NCBI GenBank assembly: GCA_020721745.1 | Contig: DYMC01000087.1 | Span: 1-9,999 of the forward strand | Reading direction: 5' to 3' | Origin: Lentisphaera sp. | GTDB taxonomy: Bacteria > Verrucomicrobiota > Lentisphaeria > Victivallales > GWF2-50-93 | Length of the DNA stretch: 9,999 nt | Part shown: positions 5,319 to 9,999 of the stretch, piece after piece | Numbering within the stretch: position 1 is the first letter of the stretch | Layout of the letters: each line of letters opens with the position of its first letter | The notes under the pieces: model-generated | Databases searched by the model: none | Told to the model about the DNA's origin: nothing | The model's input: only the letters and a program-made list of their open reading frames with translations | Made by a program: the position numbers and the translations under genes

Positions 5319-6371
5319 TCAGCGCGAGGCGTTTGCGAGCGCATTTGACATGGTCTCGATCTCCTGCAGGACCACGCCCGTTCCGTTTGCGACGGCCTTG
5401 AGGGGATCCTCCGAGACGAAGACCGGCAGTCCGGTCTCTTCCGCGACGAGCCTGTCCAGGCCTCTCAGGAGCGCGCCTCCTCCGGCGAGCATTATGCCTC
5501 TGTCTATGAGGTCCGCGGCCAGTTCCGGGGGGCATCTTTCGAGGGTCATTCTGACGGCTTCGACGATGTTTGTGATAGGTTCCTGGAGGGCGGTTCTGAC
5601 TTCGCCCGAGGATATTTTGATTGTCTTGGGCAGTCCTGATATGAGGTCGCGTCCCTTGACCTCCATGAATCCCTCGTCCTCGGTGGGGTATGCGCTTCCG
5701 ATCTTGAGTTTTATCTCCTCCGCGGTCCGTTCGCCGATCATCAGGTTGTAGACGCGCTTCATGTGCTGGCTGATGGCGCCGTCCATTTCGTCGCCGGCTA
5801 CTCTTATGCTTCTGGACTCGACGATTCCGGAGAGGGAGATGACCGCGACCTCCGTGGTGCCTCCGCCGATGTCAACGATCATGCTTCCCGACGGTTCGGC
5901 GATGGGGAGCCCCACGCCGATAGCGGCGGACATGGGCTCCTCGATGAGGTAGATGTCGCCGGCTCCGGCGCGCTGTGCGCTGTCCTTCACGGCCCTGGTC
6001 TCGACTTCGGTGATGCCGGATGGGACCGCTATGAGGACGTTGGGGTGGAAGAGCCTTCTGCGCTTGGGCACATGCGCGATGGCTTTTTTTATGAAATATC
6101 TGAGCATCTGCTCGGTGATGTCGAAATCCGCTATGACCCCGTCCTTCATCGGCCTTATGGCTCTTATGTTGCCTGGGGTTCTGCCGAGCATTCTCTTCGC
6201 CTCGCTTCCGACCGCGAGTACCTCCTTGTTGCTTTCGGATATGGCGACCACGGATGGCTCGTCGAGGACTATTCCTCTGTCGCGGACGAATACGAGGCAG
6301 TTTGCTGTTCCCAGGTCTATTCCGATGTCGCTCGAGAAGGCTCTGGCGATTTTCGAATAAATGTTGAACAT
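5319..6371 (-). CDS. mreB: Rod shape-determining protein MreB
   Basis: This 350-residue protein has full family length. MreB is a bacterial actin that polymerises on the inner membrane and guides cell-wall synthesis along the cell's length. The ATPase motifs are clear: DIGIDLGTANC (15-25, phosphate 1), IEEPMSAAIG (143-152, connect region), VDIGGGTTEVAV (166-177, phosphate 2) and LAGGGALLRGLD (about 295-306, adenosine). The amphipathic start MFNIYSKIARAFSSD fits the usual membrane-binding N-terminus. The start at 6371 has AGGAT eight bases upstream. Unlike many genomes, mreC and mreD do not follow; birA does, three bases away. The gene has no exact GCGA-WWW-TCGC copy, only a one-mismatch version near its 5' end. 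Confidence 0.97.
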   Translation of the reverse strand: MFNIYSKIARAFSSDIGIDLGTANCLVFVRDRGIVLDEPSVVAISESNKEVLAVGSEAKRMLGRTPGNIRAIRPMKDGVIADFDITEQMLRYFIKKAIAHVPKRRRLFHPNVLIAVPSGITEVETRAVKDSAQRAGAGDIYLIEEPMSAAIGVGLPIAEPSGSMIVDIGGGTTEVAVISLSGIVESRSIRVAGDEMDGAISQHMKRVYNLMIGERTAEEIKLKIGSAYPTEDEGFMEVKGRDLISGLPKTIKISSGEVRTALQEPITNIVEAVRMTLERCPPELAADLIDRGIMLAGGGALLRGLDRLVAEETGLPVFVSEDPLKAVANGTGVVLQEIETMSNALANASR

Positions 6372-6400
6372 GGATGATCCTGAAAAATATTAAGAGCGTT

Positions 6401-6428
6401 AATCTATATGTTTTTTCGCTTCAATCAA
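6401..6428 (-). promoter_or_regulatory. Candidate promoter in front of mreB
   Basis: On the minus strand TTGATT (6423-6428) and TAGATT (6401-6406) are 16 bases apart in the AT-rich 83-base gap between lysA and mreB, giving a leader of about 25 bases. It could let mreB-birA-nitroreductase be expressed independently of lysA. No strong hairpin terminator is visible in the gap. Confidence 0.4.
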
Positions 6429-6454
6429 GACTAAATCGGCAAAAAACGGAATTT

Positions 6455-7723
6455 TTATTTCAGATGCGAGGGAAGCCGTGTGTTGGCGACAAGGTCCTTG
6501 AAGTCCTCCCTCTCCCTGATCAAGCTGCATTTTCCGTTGTTTACGAGAAGCTCGGCCGGGCGCAGGCGCCCGTTGTATTGGTAGCTCATCACGAATCCGT
6601 AGGCGCCGGCGTTCTCGACCACGAAGATGTCTCCCTCCTTCACATCGGCTGGGAAATCTCTTTCCTTGACCCAGAAGTCGGTGTTCTCGCAGAGCTGCCC
6701 GCATAGGCCGGCCTTTTCGGTCCTCTTTGATTTTTTCCCGTCGAAGACGATATTGTGGAAGGCTCCATAGAGGACAGGGCGCGCGATGGTGTTCATGCCC
6801 ACGTCGGTGCCGATGATCTTTTTGTAGGATTTTTTTATGGAGTGGACCCTGCCGACGATGTATCCGGCGTCGCCGACGAAATAGCGAGCGGGCTCCATCA
6901 TGAGGCGGGGCGGCTTCATCCCGTATTCCCTCAACTTGGAGGAGAAGATTTCCGCAGTTTTTTTTGCGGCCTTGTCCAAGTCCAGTGCCTCCTCCCCGTC
7001 GCGATATGGAATTCCCAGCCCGCCCCCCAGGTCTATGAACTCGAAGTCTATTCCGAGCTGTCTGCCGACCTTCCCTATTATGTCCATCAGAAGTCCGGTT
7101 ATGAACGGGAAGTAATCCGCGTCGGTTATGCACGATCCGGGCATCATGTGGGCGCCGAAGCGCCTGATCCCGGCCTTCTTCGCCGCCGCGTATGCGTCGA
7201 GGACCTGGTCCGGATGGACCCCGAACTTTGCACCTGGCCCGGCGTTGGTCACGAAGTCGCCCACGTTGCTTCTGCCGTAGCCTGGATTTATCCTGAACGA
7301 GAGGATTTTTGGGCTTCCGAACTTGAGCACCCGTGGAAGTATTGTGATGTCGTCGAGATTGAATATCACCCCGCTCCTGAGCCCCTGCCTGATGTCGTCG
7401 TCGGAAAGGAAGTTGCCGCTGAACATCACGTCGCCCCCCCCCAGCCCGATGTGCTTTGCGAGCAATATCTCGTTGACGCTGGCTGCGTCAATCCCTGCGC
7501 CTTCGGATTTCATTATCGCCGCTATTGCCGGATTGTTGCAGGCCTTGACCGCGTAGAAGAACCTGAAGTCGGGATAGTATTTCGAGAAGGCCTTATGGGC
7601 CCTGCGGTAGTTGTCCCTTATCCTCTTCTCGTCGTAGACGTATGTTGGTGTGCCGTATTTTTCGGCGATCTCCGAGACGGCCACGCCGCCAATGAAGCAT
7701 TTTCCATTTCTCGTTCTGAGCAT
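6455..7723 (-). CDS. lysA: Diaminopimelate decarboxylase, variant active-site loop
   Basis: This 422-residue, fold-type III, PLP-dependent cytoplasmic enzyme decarboxylates meso-diaminopimelate to lysine, the last step of lysine synthesis. It also sets the balance with peptidoglycan precursor. Lys60 in FYAVKAC should carry PLP. Other marks are FRINPGYG (143-150), IDLGGGLGIPY (230-240), EPARYFVGDAG (277-287), Cys345-Glu346 in GQLCENTDF (the CESxD-type substrate/active-site element) and GAYGF (373-377). Where most family members have HxGSQ, this one reads HMMPGSC (192-198), keeping His and Gly-Ser. Carboxynorspermidine decarboxylase is a related alternative, but length and motifs favour LysA. 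The start at 7723 has AGAGG eight bases upstream. It follows a decayed membrane-protein gene by 58 bases. Confidence 0.9.
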   Translation of the reverse strand: MLRTRNGKCFIGGVAVSEIAEKYGTPTYVYDEKRIRDNYRRAHKAFSKYYPDFRFFYAVKACNNPAIAAIMKSEGAGIDAASVNEILLAKHIGLGGGDVMFSGNFLSDDDIRQGLRSGVIFNLDDITILPRVLKFGSPKILSFRINPGYGRSNVGDFVTNAGPGAKFGVHPDQVLDAYAAAKKAGIRRFGAHMMPGSCITDADYFPFITGLLMDIIGKVGRQLGIDFEFIDLGGGLGIPYRDGEEALDLDKAAKKTAEIFSSKLREYGMKPPRLMMEPARYFVGDAGYIVGRVHSIKKSYKKIIGTDVGMNTIARPVLYGAFHNIVFDGKKSKRTEKAGLCGQLCENTDFWVKERDFPADVKEGDIFVVENAGAYGFVMSYQYNGRLRPAELLVNNGKCSLIREREDFKDLVANTRLPSHLK

Positions 7724-7781
7724 GTGGCGAACCTCTTTTGTTTGTCTTGGTGCGAGGAAGATAGCACCGGAAAGTCTCCTT

Positions 7782-8197
7782 TCAAACGGTTCGCCCCGGA
7801 GACGGTCCGCCCTTTTCTATCATGGAGAGCAGCTCCATTCCCATCGCCCTGTTGAAGACGAGGATGGGGAGGAAGACCACGGCCCAGACATAGGGCAGCA
7901 TGATGGCGAAGAATGCGCAGCAGCAGAGGCAGCAGAGGAACAGCGAGGCTATCATTATCGCGAAGGATATTGTGATTCCAATGACTATCCTCCCCAGCAG
8001 GTAGAGCACCATCAAGGCGGTGTTTCCCAGAAGGAGCCCGCAGGAATCATGGAAGACGGACGCGAAGCCGGCCTTTCTCCTGAACATGAGCGGAATGCAA
8101 AGCTCCCTTTCTCGATGTCGAATGGATCGAAGAGCATCCGTCTGGTCCGCCGGTATGCGGACGAAACTATGTCTATGACTTTCGAGACTGCATCCAC
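7782..8197 (-). pseudogene. Remnant of a multi-pass membrane protein, frameshifted and shortened
   Basis: Two protein-like pieces lie in different frames. From GTG at 8197, two bases after the tautomerase stop, one frame reads SKVIDIVSSAYRRTRRMLFD then PFDIEKGSFAFR, after which it becomes implausible. From about 8087 another frame reads MFRRKAGFASVF, then a strongly hydrophobic stretch with about two or three membrane segments, including a CCLCCC cluster, and ends MELLSMIEKGGPSPGRTV. The first piece looks like the cytoplasmic start and the second like the membrane C-terminus of one family I associate with PVC bacteria and believe to be longer, so the middle seems deleted and the frame lost. 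Alternatively the second piece alone, from ATG 8087 (101 residues), is a working small membrane protein. Function unknown. Confidence 0.5.
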
Positions 8198-8199
8198 GA

Positions 8200-8547
8200 T
8201 CAGAACGTGTCCCCGTTCCAGCCCCAGGACGAGCCGGGGACATCGGTGAAATTGATATAGACGCATGACGGCTGGATACCGGTGGTCTTCTCGATGCAGG
8301 AGCATATCTCGGCGCTGAGCTTCTTGTTCACCGCAGGGGAGAATCCGCCGATTCCCTTGACCTCCACGAATGCGCAGGCTGCGCTTCTCCCCCCCATCAT
8401 TGCCGTAAGGCCGTCTTCGACGGTGCCCATCACGTAGGACTCCGGTTTTTTCATCACGGTCGAGCAGATTTTCGACAGGTCGCCGGCGAGTTTGGACTTG
8501 ATCTGCACGGAGAGTTCTCCCGAGCACTGGGTCTTGATCAATGGCAT
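8200..8547 (-). CDS. MIF-like phenylpyruvate/dopachrome tautomerase
   Basis: This 115-residue protein is the length of macrophage migration inhibitory factor. It starts MPLIK, so after Met removal the N-terminal proline would be the catalytic base of the tautomerase superfamily, enolising phenylpyruvate-like substrates in a homotrimer. Further matches to human MIF are KKPESYVMG (33-41, active-site lysine region), KGIGG (64-68), VYINF (97-101) and the C-terminal WGWNGDTF, equivalent to GWNNSTF. The CxxC thiol motif of animal MIF is missing, with only Cys58 nearby. There is no signal peptide. A strong GAGGAG sits eight bases before the ATG. The gene begins three bases after the secreted-protein gene and ends two bases before the membrane-protein remnant, so all three are probably co-transcribed. 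Physiological role in bacteria is unclear. Confidence 0.9.
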   Translation of the reverse strand: MPLIKTQCSGELSVQIKSKLAGDLSKICSTVMKKPESYVMGTVEDGLTAMMGGRSAACAFVEVKGIGGFSPAVNKKLSAEICSCIEKTTGIQPSCVYINFTDVPGSSWGWNGDTF

Positions 8548-8550
8548 ACT

Positions 8551-9150
8551 CTATTCTCCTCTTTGTTTCGTTTCTATTATCCCGGCGACGGAGTCCAGGA
8601 AATCCTGTGCGCCGGCCTTGACGTCCGAATCCGAAACGGTGCTGTATGTGAGCCTTATCTTGATGAAGTTGCCGCCCCGGCAGGTGAGAAGAAGAAACGA
8701 CTCCTTCTGCAGTCCCGCCTCTATGAAGGAGTATCTCTTGCAGAGGAACTCCGAGGACTTCAGCTTCATCACCCTTGGTCCGTCAAGCTCCTTGAGGCTC
8801 GCGTATATCCTCCTCCTGCCCTGTTCCTCTATTTCCATGGCCGACCACTTCAGGCTCATCTCCGCAAGCCCGGACGATATCCCGTCGGGAATATCCGTCA
8901 TGCCCATGTCGTATATGTAGATATCCGCGCGCATGTCGTCAGCCCTGTATGAAAGCCCCACGCCGAGCCCGCTCCTGCGCTTCTCGAAGTCGGTGATCTC
9001 CGTCAGATCCATCCCGGATATTCCCGATGGGAACTTCGCCGAAATCTTCTCGGAATAGTATCCCACGGAGGAGTCGTCCTTCGCGAAAATCGCAAGATGG
9101 CAGGCGAGAAGCGCCGCCATGGCAAGTCCCTTGGAGAAGTTCATTTTCAT
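8551..9150 (-). CDS. Secreted/periplasmic protein of unknown function
   Basis: This 199-residue protein begins with a typical Sec signal peptide: MKMNFSK, a hydrophobic core AMAALLACHLAIF, and a likely cut after IFA near residue 23. The mature part, with strands such as GLGVGLSYRADDMRADIYIY and SFLLLTCRGGNFIKIRLTYS, looks like a single compact alpha/beta domain. I do not recognise the family. There is no lipobox or further membrane segment. The ATG lacks an obvious ribosome binding site; GAGAGG lies about 20 bases upstream, rather far. A second ATG at 9144 is equally possible. It precedes the MIF-like gene by three bases. One GCGA-WWW-TCGC copy (9083-9093) encodes part of the signal peptide (AIFAK). 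Confidence 0.8.
   Translation of the reverse strand: MKMNFSKGLAMAALLACHLAIFAKDDSSVGYYSEKISAKFPSGISGMDLTEITDFEKRRSGLGVGLSYRADDMRADIYIYDMGMTDIPDGISSGLAEMSLKWSAMEIEEQGRRRIYASLKELDGPRVMKLKSSEFLCKRYSFIEAGLQKESFLLLTCRGGNFIKIRLTYSTVSDSDVKAGAQDFLDSVAGIIETKQRGE
9083..9093. repeat. Isolated GCGA-WWW-TCGC palindrome
   Basis: GCGAAAATCGC is identical to copies in cobT, the nitroreductase gene and birA. It falls within the signal-peptide codons of the secreted-protein gene, almost 4 kb from the main cluster. Confidence 0.85.
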
Positions 9151-9183
9151 GCGGGGAACTTACATCGGGAAGCCTCTCTTTCA

Positions 9184-9235
9184 AGAGCCAATTGCAAAAC
9201 TCCGCGCGGCCACGGGGAGTTTTGCAATTGGCTCT
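9184..9235. repeat. Perfect 20-bp inverted repeat, strong hairpin
   Basis: The left arm AGAGCCAATTGCAAAACTCC (9184-9203) and right arm 9216-9235 are exact reverse complements around a 12-base loop. The structure lies 128 bases after the URO-D-like stop and 34 bases before the secreted-protein start, in a 212-base gene-free gap. Neither side has a U tract, so it is not a textbook intrinsic terminator. It could be an mRNA-processing or stability hairpin, a bidirectional attenuator, or a copy of a dispersed palindromic element. The remainder of the gap (9236-9362) has a few GCCCTGG repeats and no supportable gene. Confidence 0.85.
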
Positions 9236-9362
9236 CAAGTCCGAGATCCGTGCGTCTTCGAAGCTGTGGAGATTCCGGACAGATCCCTGGCAGCACTGCT
9301 GCAGGAATGGGCTCCTCGCCCTGGTGTCGCTTTGCCTGTTGAACTCATCCCGCCCTGGGCGT

Positions 9363-9999
9363 TCAGACTTTGCTCTCGTCGTATTGGGGCTTGCCGCCGA
9401 CGCCGAGGATGTCTCTCTTGAGCTTGAGATAGTATTTGTAGTTCTCCAGCTTCACATCGGCCTGCACCCTGTGGTCTATTCCCGGCAGGAATCCGCCTTC
9501 GTCGAATATCGGCTTGAGCCTTGCGAACTCCTTTTTTATCGCGTCCTTCCCGGCGAGGAGCTTCATCTTGCAGAATCCTCCCTGCAGGAGTATGCCAGGA
9601 TGCTTCTTCCTGAGGGCGACTGGATCGCTGCCTCCGTTCACCTCGACCGGGAACATGCAGTTTATTCCGCCGTCCACGAAGCAGTCCGACACCGGCATGA
9701 TGTTCCCGTCGCAGTCCGTCCACGACACGGCGCATCCGTGTTTCTTCAGCAGGTCGCTGATGCGCTTGTATCTTGGCGTGACGACGTTGCGCATGAAGTC
9801 CACCCCCACTATCGGTCCCGAGTTGAAGCAGATGTCCTCCCATCCGGCGGCAAAGTCGAATTCGACATCGGGCAGGACGGCCTCGAGCCCGTCGAGGACG
9901 AGCTGGCATAGGGTCTCGACCATCTCCTCCAGGAGCTGCGGGTCGTCGTAGACCATCAAGGCTATGTTCTCGAATCCGATCCAGTTTCTGAGCAATCCT
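9363..9999 (-). CDS. URO-D-like (uroporphyrinogen decarboxylase / methyltransferase) protein, partial
   Basis: About 211 C-terminal residues are visible; the frame is open to the right edge, so the start lies outside. The segment LRNWIGFENIALMVYDDPQL, followed by EEMVETL, DFAAGWEDICFNSGP and YKRISDLLKKHGCAVSWTDCDGN, matches the beta/alpha-barrel URO-D superfamily. In many anaerobes this superfamily includes corrinoid-linked methyltransferases of the MtaA/CmuA type and uncharacterised relatives, besides true HemE. The sequence is closer to the uncharacterised group, which I associate with Lentisphaerota-type genomes, than to HemE. Substrate is unknown. A link to corrinoid chemistry would sit well with cobT in the same window, but they are about 5.4 kb apart on opposite strands. 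The C-terminus GGKPQYDESKV ends at a TGA. Confidence 0.8.
   Translation of the reverse strand, partial: GLLRNWIGFENIALMVYDDPQLLEEMVETLCQLVLDGLEAVLPDVEFDFAAGWEDICFNSGPIVGVDFMRNVVTPRYKRISDLLKKHGCAVSWTDCDGNIMPVSDCFVDGGINCMFPVEVNGGSDPVALRKKHPGILLQGGFCKMKLLAGKDAIKKEFARLKPIFDEGGFLPGIDHRVQADVKLENYKYYLKLKRDILGVGGKPQYDESKV

Noticed and set aside
6755..7855. 366-codon plus-strand open frame
   Set aside because: It lies wholly antisense to lysA and its upstream region; the minus strand carries unmistakable decarboxylase motifs. Long antisense frames are common in GC-rich codon usage.
8012..8527. 171-codon minus-strand frame over the MIF gene
   Set aside because: Most of it is an out-of-frame, arginine-rich reading of the MIF gene. 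Only its last third is used here, as the first piece of the membrane-protein remnant.
9236..9362. tRNA or small RNA gene in the gap
   Set aside because: Only short imperfect stems (for example around 9239-9281) are seen; no cloverleaf or known RNA motif.
9027..9911. 294-codon plus-strand open frame
   Set aside because: It crosses the hairpin and runs antisense to both the secreted-protein and URO-D-like genes; no recognisable domain.

Overview
The window looks like a chromosomal segment of a moderately GC-rich Gram-negative bacterium. It has a lipoprotein signal, an mreB cell-shape gene and strong GGAG-type ribosome binding sites. A member of the PVC group (Lentisphaerota/Victivallales-like) is my best guess. 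It rests on the URO-D/methyltransferase-like protein, the variant LysA, a MIF-type tautomerase and a membrane protein resembling one I associate with that group. No rRNA or phylogenetic marker confirms it.

Left part (1-2640) is an accessory, clearly AT-richer region read on the minus strand. It carries a small lipoprotein gene and a Type II-like restriction-modification pair: a gamma-class N6-adenine methyltransferase followed, with overlap, by a presumed endonuclease. The endonuclease reading frame is broken at an A8 run (coding strand). Removing one A restores a convincing 50-residue C-terminus. Both the restored endonuclease and the lipoprotein end in the same six residues and stop, because an identical 20-bp repeat sits at each 3' end. 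A third copy of the repeat core lies near the left edge.

Middle part (2640-4062): cobT, for the cobalamin lower-ligand pathway, is alone on the plus strand and convergent with the next cluster.

Right part (4063-9999) is a long run of minus-strand genes. In transcription order these are a URO-D-like protein (partial), a strong 20-bp-arm hairpin, a secreted protein, a MIF/phenylpyruvate-tautomerase homologue, a decayed membrane-protein gene, lysA (lysine/peptidoglycan), mreB (cell shape), birA (biotin ligase) and a small nitroreductase. Most are separated by only a few bases, so co-transcription is likely, with a candidate extra promoter in front of mreB.

The most striking signal not explained by genes is an interrupted palindrome, GCGA-WWW-TCGC. 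It occurs exactly ten times: nine between 2930 and 5225 (inside cobT, the nitroreductase and birA) and once at 9083. It is read in more than one codon frame, so the selection or gain appears to act on DNA rather than protein. It resembles a spaced version of the cyanobacterial HIP1 octamer. I saw no exact copy in the accessory left part or in mreB and lysA.
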